64,000 nucleotides of DNA from contig CBFFRQ010000068.1 in assembly GCA_965644315.1 (NCBI GenBank), forward strand, positions 248,001 through 312,000. The letters run 5' to 3'. Position 1 is the first letter of the stretch. Each line of letters opens with the position of its first letter. A program made the position numbers and the translations under genes. The notes below the pieces were generated by a model. That model searched no databases, was not told the origin of the DNA, and saw only the letters and a list, made by a program, of their open reading frames with translations. Positions 20,471 to 32,255 of this stretch are shown here, piece after piece. The DNA comes from Caecitellus pseudoparvulus (Eukaryota; Bigyra: Bicosoecida).

Positions 20471-22867
20471 TCAGCCCTTCGCAGCCGGCTGCCCGCCAAC
20501 GGTGTCCACCACCGATTGTCGCACAGGGGGCTTCCCCACACCTCCATCGTGCACGGAGAGCTCTGCAAAGACAGCGTCCTGCTCCTCTGTACCGCTTGCT
20601 ATGAACACCGCACTGCCGGATGTTGGTGCGGTGTTGTGCACCATCCTGGGCGACCACAGCCCAGGCATGCCGATGTCCGAGGTGGCACTGCCGGTGGCCA
20701 GGGATGACCAAGCTGGGATTCCGCTCCCAGTCGCATGAACAAGAGTGCTGCTGCTTTGTGAGCCGGCGGAGGGAATGCTGGCGACCTGCGGCCGCGTGCC
20801 TTCATGCATACCGGCCAAGCCTGCCCCGTCTCCAACGGCAAGCGAATGGCCTTCCACCTGCCAGCGCGTGGAAGCTGCCGGCGAAAAGACCCAGTCAGGC
20901 ACTGTGGGCAAGATGCTGGCGCCTGATGCAGTGGACACTTGCGGGGCACCTGCAGTCCCAGTCGATGCTCCTGGTGCCGAGGTTCGTGGCTGCAGACTCA
21001 CTACGCTGACCGGAGTTGGAACGTGGGGGTCGGCGGGCGTGGAAGATTGAGCCCCGCCTCTCCGCTGGGCTTGCCCCTTCTCTGCCACATGGGCACCCAA
21101 GTCAATCACTGCACTTGGCACGGCTTGATTCTCGCTGCTGTGCTCGCTTGTCGCCGCAGCCAGCGCTTCTTCCCATGCTGCAACTTCCGCAGCTTGTGTT
21201 GCAGCTGCTGTTGGGGTTGCCACCCCCTTCGCCAGCATGCCTGGAGTGAGGGCGCCAACTCCTGACAGCAGGCGGGGGGTGATGCCCTGAACCCCAAATT
21301 TTACAGCAGAAGACATTTGTGTGGGGAATGATGTCATCAGCGCTCGGGCTGGGCGCTTGGATTGGCCAGTCAGGCCAGAGTCATCGTCAGGTGAAACGCG
21401 ACGGCGCTTGGCAGCGCGGGCAGCTGCGGTGGCAGCCTGCACGCGCTCCTGAAGAGTCAAAGCAGGTGCAAAGTTGCTCTTGGCTTGCAGAGCATGGGAC
21501 TGATAAGAGGTGAGCTGCTTCGCTGTGGCAACCAGCACAGGCGCGGCTGCTGGCTGGCTCGCAACGTGGCTGACGCTTGCGCTCGAACATGCCCTGGCGT
21601 CGGCGGGTGCTGCGCAGTACGACTGCCCAGTGGACACCGCGTCGAGCACCAGCACATTTCCAAGGCTGTCCCCTGCCACACAGACTCCGGGTTGCAGGTC
21701 TGAGAACGCCCCCATGGTATGGTACCCGTTCGGCGTGTCTACGCGGCCACCCTTGGCTCTGTGGTGTGATCGCTGTGCCACGCGCACCGTGTATGAGGGG
21801 GGCCTATCTGGCTGGAGCACCTCTCGGGCTCGCCAGACAGACACACCCGCGTCCCCGAACGTGACGGCAACGCCGGTTTCGGCATGCGCCGCGACGCTCT
21901 CTGCGCAGCTCATGAACCGGTCCCGAACAACGCCGTGCATGCAGGAGCTGCGGAGGTCCATGAGGCTCACGCTCCCATCATCAAAGCTTGTGAGCAAAGC
22001 ATGCTCTGTCACGAAGGTGCAGCTAAGCATGCCGGCTCGCTTGGTTTGCAGGGCCGTGCTAGTGCTGTTCGGTTTGGCACGGATGTCGAACCAGCTTAGC
22101 GTGCCGTCCACTGTGCATGTCAGCGCCGTCGCTGGCTGCCCCGGCCTGAAGCCACCCCCAGTGATGACTGACGATGCAGCGAACATGCCATTCACTGCGT
22201 AGGGCTTGGCTGATGCGAGCACTGCGGTGAGGCTGCTTAGGTTGGTCACGAAGGCGCGCCCGTCAGTCCCGCACGAGAGCACGATGTCTTTGTTGGCAGC
22301 ATTCAGCTCTACTTTTGTCAGCTGTGTGTTCTTGCGAGCTTGCCAGAGGGGCAGGGTTCGCTGCGAGGTCTCCGCCGCGCTGCCAGCGGGCAGCCCAGCT
22401 GTCGCCGTGGGCAGCGCGGAGTCAGCATGCCAGCGAGGCAGCACAACTAGGTCGGCTCGCAGGCTGCTGACCGTCGAAGCGGTCTTCTTGGCGTCATCCA
22501 GAGCGCTCCCCAGGTCGCCTTGCAATCGTAGAACGCCCAGGCTGTGCCCCACGGCAACTACAGCAGCTGCATCGTGGAGCCAGTGGAAGCAACTGACGGG
22601 CTGTGCTTTGAGCGACGGCGCAGTGGGGTGCTCGAACAAAAGGCACGGCAGCGCAAGACGCGAGCAGGAACCCACATCACATGTTGGGAGCGTTAAAATT
22701 GTGTCGGGTAGCTTGTCTTGGTCGTCCAGCGGCAGTCGTGCGAATGCGATGCAGTTCTGACTCCTCGTCCACTCCTGTCCGGGGGCAAGCTGCCCGGCAT
22801 CAGGCGTGTCCATCACGTCCTGCCTCTCGACGTGGTGCCCGCGTGGGAGCATGTTGTACGTAGGCAT
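20471..22867 (-). CDS. WD40-like propeller protein with disordered, basic C-terminal half
   Basis: Uninterrupted frame of 798 residues from the ATG at 22867; a longer frame to 22945 begins with GTG and is not used. The first 430 residues hold WD-type strands: LSCGTDGRAFVTNL, TCTVDGTLSWFDIR, LTSFDDGSVSLMDLR, VTFGDAGVSVWR and CVAGDSLGNVLVLD. A likely nuclear signal (AAKRRRVSPDDDSG...KRPA) follows, then about 300 residues rich in Ala, Ser, Thr and Pro with no fold I recognise. I cannot name the orthologue; nuclear WD proteins, including nucleoporins, are one possibility. Confidence 0.7.
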   Translation of the reverse strand: MPTYNMLPRGHHVERQDVMDTPDAGQLAPGQEWTRSQNCIAFARLPLDDQDKLPDTILTLPTCDVGSCSRLALPCLLFEHPTAPSLKAQPVSCFHWLHDAAAVVAVGHSLGVLRLQGDLGSALDDAKKTASTVSSLRADLVVLPRWHADSALPTATAGLPAGSAAETSQRTLPLWQARKNTQLTKVELNAANKDIVLSCGTDGRAFVTNLSSLTAVLASAKPYAVNGMFAASSVITGGGFRPGQPATALTCTVDGTLSWFDIRAKPNSTSTALQTKRAGMLSCTFVTEHALLTSFDDGSVSLMDLRSSCMHGVVRDRFMSCAESVAAHAETGVAVTFGDAGVSVWRAREVLQPDRPPSYTVRVAQRSHHRAKGGRVDTPNGYHTMGAFSDLQPGVCVAGDSLGNVLVLDAVSTGQSYCAAPADARACSSASVSHVASQPAAAPVLVATAKQLTSYQSHALQAKSNFAPALTLQERVQAATAAARAAKRRRVSPDDDSGLTGQSKRPARALMTSFPTQMSSAVKFGVQGITPRLLSGVGALTPGMLAKGVATPTAAATQAAEVAAWEEALAAATSEHSSENQAVPSAVIDLGAHVAEKGQAQRRGGAQSSTPADPHVPTPVSVVSLQPRTSAPGASTGTAGAPQVSTASGASILPTVPDWVFSPAASTRWQVEGHSLAVGDGAGLAGMHEGTRPQVASIPSAGSQSSSTLVHATGSGIPAWSSLATGSATSDIGMPGLWSPRMVHNTAPTSGSAVFIASGTEEQDAVFAELSVHDGGVGKPPVRQSVVDTVGGQPAAKG

Positions 22868-23408
22868 GGCTACTATGTCAGCTTGCTGAGGGGAAACAGG
22901 AGTGTATGACGGGGGCAACGTGTGGGTCTGCAGGCAGGCGTTCACACACCGTGGGTAGTTGTTTTGGTGCAGCGAGCTGGCAAACCCCTGATGCGTCCCT
23001 CAGGCCGAAAGCCTCCGGCCTTGCCACTGTCGCAGCATATCGGATCGCTGGTTTGAAGCCCCCCTTTCCCGTTTCGGCGGTCTTGCTCATTTGTGGCTGT
23101 GTTGGGGGACAGCTGAGAAGCGTCGCTCAGCGTGGCACACTGCTTGCGATGGACAGTTTGCGTGGTGTCTGTGACTTGGGTGGACGCCAGACCAGGCAGT
23201 CAGTATTCTACTTGTACTGTACCCCGTGGGCACATGTTCTCGAAGTAGAGCTTCTCGAGGAGACAGGTGGGTTTGGTGTGGCGTGAAATGTGTGCACCAG
23301 TGAGGAACCCGGCCTGGCAGCCTGCCGGGCCTGGCGGTGCCGGAGGCCGCATGGATTGGGCAACACGGGACATGGGCCTCGCGAAGAACAATGCATTGGA
23401 ACTACACC
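22868..23408. other. Intergenic region
   Basis: 541 bases between the WD40-like gene and Sm-F, both on the minus strand. Only short shadow frames; no RNA gene recognised. A 5' non-coding exon of the WD40-like gene could lie here. Confidence 0.45.
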
Positions 23409-24126
23409 TTACTCCCCAAGCTTGACATCCTCGGCTTCTGCAGCATCACCCTCGGCGGCTGCTGGTTGCCCACCTTCAGCCTTGGCAGGCACCTCGGTGA
23501 CAACCACGGCACCTTCCGGCAAGGCTCGAATGTACAGGACATTGTTGCACCTGCAAGCGCAAAAAAGACGTGTGAGGCACACTGCACGGGGCAGCCTGCG
23601 CCAGGCAAGTGTCGCAGCATCCCTCAAGCAAGCTTCTCACCTGATGAGCACCTCGCCAAGGTTTCCTGCAAACTCGCCTTCGACATACTCGTCAGTGTGC
23701 GTCAGCTGTGCGAAACAGGGGGTACCAGGCTCATGAAGCGGTGCTGTGGAGCCCTCACATGGCGGGTTTGGCGAGACGGCCTGGCCTCCGCCGAGCAATT
23801 TCCGCTGCGCACCTGCACGTTCATGTACGAGTCCGTGGACACCAGGATGCCTGCAGAGGGCAGAGAGACAAGAGAAACGTGAGCTTGGGTACTGGCACAA
23901 GGTACTCCACCGAGGACAGGCCGCACCCTTGTACTCCATGCCCCACTTGAGCTTCACCATCACTGGCTTGCCAATGAGGCTCTTCAGGAATGGCTTGGGG
24001 TTCACGAGTCCCTGCGCAGCGGGAGCGACAGATCAAAGTGCAGGGTGAGAGTGCACAAGGGAAGGTGCCTGATCGCAGCCGCGTCGATGCGGGCAGCGCA
24101 ACGGCCCGTGCACGCACGGTCGCCAT
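23409..24126 (-). CDS. SNRPF: Spliceosomal Sm protein F
   Basis: Five coding exons: 24126-24118, 24011-23927, 23850-23813, 23705-23641 and 23550-23409; introns of 106, 76, 107 and 90 nt; 112 residues. The joined protein matches Sm-F along its whole core: [59 protein letters not shown] and VLYIRA. It is a subunit of the heptameric Sm ring of U1, U2, U4 and U5 snRNPs. The C-terminal 35 residues are an Ala/Glu-rich acidic extension longer than usual. The first coding exon is only 9 nt (ATG GCG ACC), and it is the densest intron load in the window for the smallest gene. Confidence 0.95.
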
Positions 24127-24342
24127 GGTGGAGGCCTGGATGTGCGCTGCTGCACTCGGCGAGAGGGAGTACGCAGGTTGTGAGACGGTCACCCAAAAGA
24201 GCGAGGGAAGCGCAGTGAAAAGATAGTGAGGGAAGTGTGGGAGGGGAATGCCATTGCACGCAGGAGGAAGGGGGGTGGGGGTGGGCAGAGGCCTGCCAGC
24301 TAGGGAAGAAACACGCACAGCTCAGCAAGGCTCGACGCTCCC

Positions 24343-27300
24343 TCAACCCTCGGTCGTGGCCATGATGGCGTTGATGTAGTCAAGGATCAAACCTGCCATG
24401 TCTGCGGCCTGGGATGTGTACATGGACAGGTCATCCGTGTCCTGGGTCTCCGGGTTCCAGATGATGAGGGAGAACTGGGTTGAAGAGCCACCCCACCGGT
24501 AGATGTCAGCGTAGCCGAAGGACGCCAGCGTGTCACGGTTCTCGTCCAGGAAGTGCAGGCCCTCGGAGTTGTAGGCCAGGATGATGCGGTCTGGGTAAGA
24601 GTCCATGTGGCCAGGGAACTTGTTCTTCTTGACGTAGAAGAAGGAAGTGCCGTACAGGGGGTGGTCCTTCACCGCCTCCACGACTTCGTTCTGCAGCTCC
24701 TCAGGGTCCTTGCTGATGCTGTCCTCGCGGTACTTGAGGACTTCCTCGGCCCAGTCATCCTCGTCCTTGTGCTCACGCCAGGGCATGGGCACGTACTCGA
24801 TGAGCTGGCCGTTCTCGGGGTCAGTGAGGTCGAAGGGGTCCTCTGGCATCTCCTCTCCAAACTCAACAGCCATGAAGTCAGACACCATCTTCGCCACTTC
24901 ATCCTCATCATCCACTGGGATGTTGCCCTTGATGACTTCGTCCACCGCCTGCAGGTACACCAGGCGTGAGAACATGGGGTCCTCGCTGGGTTCGTCTTGG
25001 TTCTTGAGGAAGATCTTGCGTTTGAAGACGAATTTGAACTTCTGGTTCTGGCGCACCTTCACCGTGACGACGTCCCCCATGAAGTTTTCGTTCTGCAGGG
25101 GGCGAGGAGTCTTGGGCAGTCGCTCCACGATGCCCGCCTTGGCCAGCGGGTTGGGCGCCTCGTCCCCTTCGCCGTCCACATCCTCCACGAAGATGCCGAA
25201 GTACTGCATGCGGGGGTCCTGCAGCTCCATGAAGTGAGTGCAGATGTCCAGCACCTTGGCCACGTTCAGATCTGGCGTGATGGGCAGCTCCTCCGTGAGG
25301 GGTGTCCCGTCCACCAGCTCAATCGTGGCCAAGATGGGGGGGCGCTCCTTGTACGCCTGGATCTCGTTCACGCTGGGCACGAAGCCAGAGGGCCCTGAGT
25401 TCAAGATGCCCTCCAGGCGGCGCAGGGAGTAGCGCGCGTAGTTGCCGATCGCGCCCGAACCCTCCACGAACTCCAGGATGAAGTTGAGCAGGTAGTTCTC
25501 AAAGTCAGATGAGGGGGGGAACGTGCCCACGCACATGCACATGACCTGCCACGCGCGCACCTGTGACTCAGGGCGCGGGTTGCGGGACAGGTGCTTGCAC
25601 AGCTGCAGGTAGATCTCATCCACAAGCTCCGGCATCTCCAAGCCCTTGGTCAGGATGTCCTGCGCCAGTGTGGCCGGGAAGGACATGGAGCGGTCGCCAG
25701 TGTACCCCAGCAAGTTCTTGTGCAGGCGCAGGGCCTGCTTGTTCAGCTCCTTGCCCTCGAATTCGCTGAGGGAGCGGTTGATGACAGTGTTCTGCCAGCG
25801 CAGCTGTTGGGCCTTGGTCTTGTTCTTCGAGAACAGGATGCCCTTCGCGAAATCGTCGGGGGAGCGAATCTTGGAGTACTTGGAGAAGTGGAACCGGGGG
25901 TTGCGCGCCTTCTCCATCTTCTCCTCGCGCTGCTTCTTCAGCTCGTCATCGTCTAGGCTGGGGCCGTCCTCGCCATAGTCGTCGTCGTCCATGGCAGCCT
26001 TTGCGCGCTGGCGCTCCAGCTCACGCACCTTCTTCTTCGCCTCGCGCATGAGCAGGGACGCCAGGCCCAGGTCGTCTGCGCGGTCCATGGCAGCCTTGAG
26101 CTTCTTGAGCTCCTCCGCGTCGATGAGCTCGCGCAGGTCCTCCTGCACGACCAGCACGCGCTCCATCTTGCTCTTGAAGTCATTGGCCGCCGTCACGAAG
26201 GGGCTGTCAGGGCTCAGGCCCTTGGAGATGGCGTCTGCCAGGGCAGCGTCCAGCTCGCCCAAGTCTGCAGGCACGATGCCGGGCTTGGACTTGATCTTGC
26301 TCTCCAGCGTCTTGGTCGCAGCGCGCACGCCCTGGGCAAGCTCCTTGTCCTTGGCCAGCTGCCCCACCAGCTCCTGGGCGGCGTCAACCTCGGGGCCGGT
26401 GATGCCAGCCTCCAGGGCCTTGCCCAGCCACTCGTTGAGGGCAGAGAGCTCCTTGCTCTCCACAGCCTCCACCAGGCCAGTGATAATCTTGTCCGAGTTG
26501 CCTGCCCGCCCGACGATCTTCTTGGCGTCCTTGGTGCGGGAGTTCTCGATGTCTGCCTCGGCGCACTCCGCCAGCAGCTGCTTCAGCGTCTCCAGATCGT
26601 TGGCTTCCATTGCTGCGTCGATCTTGACGTTCAAGTCAGCCTCCTTCTCGATCAGCGCCTTGGCCTTCTCAGCATGGGCGGCGACGGCGTCACTGGCACC
26701 AGCTGCCGCGCCGGCGGCGACAGCCTCGTCGATGCCTGCGTGGTCGCCGTTCTTCCGCGCAGCGTCAATCATGTCCATGAACTGCCCATCGCGTTCCAGC
26801 TCCTCGAGGCGGGCCTTGGCTCGCGCCTCCAGCTCGGGGTTGCGCTCGGTGAGGCCAGAGTCCTGCGCCTCCATCAGCATCTTACTGAGGGCCTTGCGGT
26901 CCGTGATGCCGGCGCTGAGCTCGGCGTCCAGGGTGGCAGCCAGCTCCTCCATGCGCTTCAGCTTCAACAACTGCTTGCGGGCCTCGGTAACGGCAGACTC
27001 AGAGCCCAGGCCCTTGCCTTCAGCCTCATCGATGGCGTCCTGGATGGCGCTCACGTCGCCCTCACGCAGGGCGTCGTTGATGGCACTCAGCACCTTGGCG
27101 TCTTCGCCCATGCCGTCCATCTTTTCGCGGGCCGCGGCCAGCTCGGGGCAGTCCCCCAGCGACACCTCGGACGCCTTTGTGATGGCAGCAGACAGGGCGC
27201 CCAGGGTGGAGGCAGCGACAGCTTCCGTCAGCTGCTGCTTCACCTCAGCCCACGCCTTGAGCTGCTCCAGCTTCTTGGTGACAGTGCGCAGGGCATCGTT

Positions 27301-30300
27301 GTCGGGCACGGTCTCGGCGAGGGGCGGGGACATGGCCTCAGCCTTGGCGCGCGCGGCCTCCATAGTGGGGATGTCCTCCGACGCCAAGGCAGCCTGCAGG
27401 GCCTTGATGACCTCTGCCTCTTCCCCGATGCGAGCCACCATGGCCTTGGCGGACTCCAGCTCGGGAGCCGTGAGGCCGACACGTCCAGCCTGCGAGATGG
27501 CGCCCTCCAGCATGGGGGCACTTCGTGACTCCAGCGCGTCACGCAGGTCGCTGAGAGCCTCCACCTGCGCCTCCAGCTCCTTCTTCAGCGCGCGCGCCTC
27601 GACCAACACGGGGTCGTCCAGGCCCATGTTCACCATCTCGTCGATGCCGTTCATGATGGCCTCCACGTCACGGGCGGAGATGGCAGCCTTCAAGGCGGCA
27701 ATGACGCTGGCCTCCTTCTCCAATCGCACGCTGAGGGTCTGCGCCTGCTTGAAGGAGTCGTCTTCAGTGACGGCCGAGCCGAGAGCAGAGGCGGCGTCGA
27801 TGGCAGCCTTGAGCGACGCCACGTCGCGTGCGTCGATGGCGGCCCGCAACTGCTCCACTGCAGCCAGCTCCTTCTTGATGACTTCCACTAGGCCCTGAGC
27901 CTCGGCAAGGGTCGGGGGCGTGTACGGGGGCACCATGCGCGCCGCCGCATCCACGGCTGCCTGCAGGGACGCCAGGTCGCGCTCCTCCATGGCAGCTGCC
28001 AGCTGGGCATCCACGGCGTGCTCCTCCTCCAGGCGCTCCTTGAGGGCACGCGCCGCCTTGACGGCTGCCAAGTGCGCGCCGCCATGCGGAAGGTCCACGG
28101 CATCCGACAGTGCTGAGTCCAGGGCAGCTTCGTCCCGGGACGCCACGGCGGCGTTGAGCGCGTCGAGGATGAGCTGGAAGCCCAGGAAGCGGCAGCGCTC
28201 CAGGAACCGGCGCACGACCTTTTGGATGCGCACGACGACGCCGTGCAGCGCCTGTTCGCGAGCCTCCTCAAAGGCCGTTTGTTGGGCATTGCGCATGAAC
28301 ACCTTGGAGTGGCCGATCTGCCACTCCTTGTCCACCGCCAAGCCTTGCGCCGTCAGGTCGTCCAACAAGTCCTTGTGGTCCGTCACGACACGGGAGGCCA
28401 GGGGGCGGTACCGGAACAGGAAGTCAGCAAAGGCCTTGCGCACGGGGTAACCCACCTGTCGGATGCGGCACACCTCCAGGAGCCCCGCGTACCGCAGCTG
28501 GGCCAGCATCATCTCAGACTCAAACACGCCACCCTTCTTGACATGGTTGGGCTTCATGCACCGGACGAAGTGCGGTTCGCAGGTGTTCAGACTGCTGACG
28601 AGCTCGTTCAGGCTCTTCTTGAACTTGAAGCCGAGGGTCTTCTTCTTGCCCTTCTTGGCGCCAGTGGATGCGCCGGTGGACATGAGTTCCACGACGTAGG
28701 AGTCGCCGGAGCCCAGCAGGCAGTCGGAGATGTCCTCGTGCAGGCTGTCCTTGTTCTTCGTGAGGAAGTCCGTCACGTTGTAGGGCACAGCGCCAGCGTA
28801 GTGCACGACGATGAACACCTTGTCGGCGTTGAAGTCCTTGGGCTTGGGCTTCTTGAAGTTGCTGTGCTTGCCGTGCTTCTTGATGACCTTGGACAGGAAC
28901 CCCAGGTCAGAGCCCTTGGGGGTGATGATCTCCTCGTCGATCATGGCGAAGACGCCCGTCTTCTTGGCCTCGATGAGGTCCAGGGTGGCCTGGTTGTCGG
29001 CGAACTCGATGGCAGACACGTCAATGCCCTCGCGCTCGTACTCCTCCTGCTCCATGCGGAAGATGTGCTCGTTGAAGTGGAACTGCAGCTTTTCGTTACA
29101 AAAGTTGATGCACAGCTGCTCGAAGGAGTTCGTCTGGAACGACTCGAAGCCGAAAATGTCCAGCACACCGATGATGCGCAGGGACGCGGTGGACTTCTTG
29201 ACGGCCTTGCCGCCCAGCGTGTCGTTGATCTTCTCAATGATGTCGTCGAAGAGGCGTCCGTAGATCTCCTTCGACGTCGCATCTCGCGCGGTGTTAGCGG
29301 CGTCGATGGAGTACTGCTTCATGGTCACACTGCCGGCGATCTTGAGCTTGGCGTAGCAGAGGCACTCCTTCAGGGTGCCCACGTCCACCTTCAGCAACTC
29401 AGCGGCCTTCTCCAGGGTCGCCTCGTTCTTGATGCGGGCGGAGTCGTCCTCAGCGCCAGAGGGGTCCTTCTCGAACTCCACGTTGCCCAGCCACAGAATG
29501 CCGGCCAGGATGCGGAAGGTGGAGGCCTTGACGTCAGCGGGCCACGCCAAGACGTCCATGGCAGAGGTCATGTCCAGCCAGTCCTTCTCATCGTTGATGG
29601 TGTCCACAGTCGTCACGCCTGACTGGTTCATGTAGTGGAAGGTGTCTGGCTCCTTCAGGGACAGCTCCGCCTTGAAGGCTGGGTCCAGGTCGCCTCCGGC
29701 GATGAGCTCGTAGAACACGTGGTAGTTGCGCTCCTGCTCAGCCTGGAAGGGGATGCGGCTCTTCTCCAGCAGGTAGTTGATGATGGAGCCGCCGATGATG
29801 GCGCCGGAAGGGTTGAACATGATCTCCGTCCACTTTCCGAAGCGGGAGGAGTTGTTGTTGCGGGTGGTCTTGGCGTTGCCAAACGCCTCCATGACAGGGT
29901 TGGACTTCAGGATCTGCTGCTCCAGGCTTTCATCTGACTTGGAGTCGCCCATCTGCTTCTTGCCAGCGCGCGCACTGACCTCAGCAATGAACTGCAGCAC
30001 CAGCTTCATCGTCTCTGTCTTCCCTGCACCGGACTCGCCAGAAATGACCACGGCCTGGTCGGCGTCTTCGCTGAGCATGCTCGCGTAGGCGTTGTCGGCG
30101 ATGGCGTAAATGTGGGGGGGCTGGCTCCGCCAGCCACCGTCCTTGTACCGCTCCAGCACCTCAGGGGTGTAGATGGGCAGCAGGCAGAAGGGGTTCACAG
30201 CGACGAGAATGGAAGAGATGTAGGTGTAGATCTTGTCTTGCAAGAAGCGCTCGCGCAGGTTGTGCAGGATGAGAGCTTCGTTCAAGTTGTTCTGCTTGAT

Positions 30301-30805
30301 CATGTTGTCGTACAGCTCCAAAGCTGTCTCGTCAGCCAGGGAGGCGCTCTTGCTGCCGGTTGCCGACACGCTGAAAGCCTGTGCAAGGGTTCGGCGTGGG
30401 GCGCTCACGTGCACGCGCCGCGTTGGAGACGGAAGGAAGCAGAGAGCATTGAGGCACATGTGGGGCACCACCCACGGCCGGCAGCGGGCCTGGGGCGGCT
30501 GCGTGCGCCTGGCCCCGGCGGTGGTGCAGTTCACCAGCAGCGCCTTCAATGACCGCCCAACCCGCCAACAAGATTCCAGCCAGAGGGGCGAGTGGTGCAG
30601 CCGCAATAGCAACCACAGCATTACTGCAGAATATCTGTTCGCCCTCTGCACAGGTCGACACAATAGTGCCGCCACTCACCGTGCCGTCCAGCAATTCAAC
30701 CTTGCCTGCCTCACCCGGCTTGAATGCGTCCGTCACCCGCGCCGCCGCGAAGCACAGCTCGGGGTGCGGCACCATTACAAGGCTGCCAGGTTCAAAGGTT
30801 GCCAT
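24343..30805 (-). CDS. Myosin with one IQ motif, helical-repeat tail, MyTH4 and FERM domains
   Basis: Exon 1 30805-30680 and a single 6-kb exon 30378-24343; 2053 residues. Exon 1 holds the SH3-like start (MATFEPGSLVMVPHP). Motor landmarks: GESGAGKTE (about residue 156), switch I NNNSSRFGK, switch II DIFGFESF and an intact actin-binding/converter region. One IQ motif (VVRIQKVVRRFLERCR) lies near 750. Residues about 785-1505 are 11-12 imperfect repeats of 55-63 residues with pattern L..A....D...L..A...A...G. Then MyTH4 (about 1534-1702: LRWQNTVINRSL, LLGYTGDRS) and FERM (about 1719-2053). MyTH4-FERM myosins carry cargo in filopodia-like or cortical actin structures and bind microtubules or receptors. 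The 301-nt intron is far longer than all others here. Confidence 0.95.
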
Positions 30806-31432
30806 GGTGGATGTGGGGCGCGCCTGGTCAAGTGCTGCCGCTCAAGGAGTGGCTGCCTGCGTTGCAGGTGTGTGTGTGTCAGTGCTCCAGCCACGCCCTT
30901 GCAGCAGCTGGCAGCACAACCCGTGCACCTTGTGCGTCTGCGCGACACAATGCAGTCGGGCCCGTCGACCACACTGAGGCTAGACTCTAGGCAAGAGTCT
31001 GCAGTGTGGGGGGTGTTTTTGGTTGGGGGCGGAATGTGGGCTATGTACCTTGTTGTCTGCAAGAGTGCTGGTGCAAGGCTGGCGCGCAGAGTTGGCCATG
31101 GCGTGTGAGGCAGGGGAAGCCCGCCCGGTGGCAGCAGGCCGACCAATAAGAGAGCGCGCAGGTCAATGTACAGCTCCCAGCTGCTTTGAACCGTGCGGCA
31201 CACCTTCTGTAGTCCCCCATGGGGGCGTGTGGGGCGTGCCATGTGTATCCGATCAACAAGTTCTCACCCAGCTTGCCGTCCAAGCCTCGGCAGTGCCGAG
31301 GGCGTGCCACTACCGCGAAACCAGTGAACGCATATGAGGGGCAGTTTCCGGTGTACCGGACTGCAGTGGCTCACTTCGGTATTTAGCGCCTGCTCTTGCA
31401 AGCTAAAGTGCAGCGCCTTCAAGGTACGCAGC
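30806..31432. other. Divergent intergenic region
   Basis: 627 bases between the myosin (minus) and RRP46 (plus) start codons, the largest gene-free stretch. No conserved ORF, tRNA-like fold or repeat that I can support; presumably promoters and leaders of both genes. Confidence 0.45.
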
Positions 31433-32242
31433 ATGGCAAGCGAAGCTGGTGCCCAGAGCGCAGCGGGCGCCAAGCGCAGGGCAGATGGCAGGAGTCTTGA
31501 CCAACTGAGACCTTTGGTGTGTGAGCAGCGCCTCATTAACAAGGCAGATGGCTCTGCTCGAGTGACAGCGGGTGCGTGAGGCAGGCGCGTGTAGCAGCAC
31601 CGGGCTGTGTCAATTTCCGCACGCCGAATCGTGGCAGGAGGAACGAGCGTCCTGGTGGCGGTGCACGGCCCGCGCCCAGCTGGCAGTGTGAAGCGTGAAA
31701 GCCCAGATGAAGCGACCATCTCTGTCACCGTGAAGCCCGCCACAGGGCAAGCGGGGCCTCCCGAAAAGCACCTGCAGGCAGTTCTGGCCTCGGCGCTGCG
31801 TGGCTTGGTGGACACTGCAGCCTTTCCCCGGTGTGTGCTGGACGTGGCTGTGCACGTGCTTGGGTCAGACGGCAGCACTTTGGCCCTGGCACTTGTTGCT
31901 GCAGGCCTTGCTGTCGTGGACGCCGCTGTCCCCGTGGTGGGCAGCTTCTCAGCCAGCACCGTGGCTCTGCGCCACGACGGTGAGGTGGTGCTGGACCCCA
32001 CGGAGGAAGAAGAAGGTGCTGCTGCAGCCGTTCTGACAGCAGGCATCTGCTCGTCGGCTTCCTCAGCCCCCGCAGTGCTGGCTTCCAGCCTGGTGGGCGT
32101 GTTGCCGCCGGCAGAGCTGCCGTCCCTGCTGCAGTGCGCCCAGTCCGCCGCGACCACTGCCGGTGAATTTTACAAGCTGTCCATGCGCCAGCTGGTGCTG
32201 CGCAGCCACGACGGTCTGGACACCCCGACTGCCAGCGCCTAG
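31433..32242 (+). CDS. RRP46: Exosome core subunit RRP46 (EXOSC5), RNase PH fold
   Basis: Exons 31433-31571 and 31638-32242 over a 66-nt intron; 247 residues. Exon 1 ends in the R-x-x-x-x-x-ADGSARVTAG strand and exon 2 continues GTSVLVAVHGP, restoring the RNase PH-like beta hairpin. RRP46-specific stretches include PEKHLQAVL, FPRCVLDVAVHVLGSDGS, LVAAGLAVVDAAVPV and LRHDGEVVLDPTEEEE. It belongs to the six-subunit ring of the RNA exosome, which in most eukaryotes is catalytically inactive and threads RNA to RRP44. A second in-frame acceptor 3 nt downstream (GAG) would drop one Gly. It ends 13 nt before the stop of the opposing gene. Confidence 0.88.
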
Positions 32243-32255
32243 CAATGTATGCCTG

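Noticed and set aside
22868-22945. GTG-initiated N-terminal extension of the WD40-like protein
   Set aside because: Nuclear genes here start at ATG; the ATG at 22867 is the first in frame.
25991-27898. A 635-codon plus-strand frame opposite the myosin tail, and another of 466 codons at 28222-29622
   Set aside because: They mirror the GC-rich, Ala/Leu/Glu-rich coding of the myosin repeats; composition is Ser/Ala-only without any domain, and the minus-strand protein is beyond doubt.
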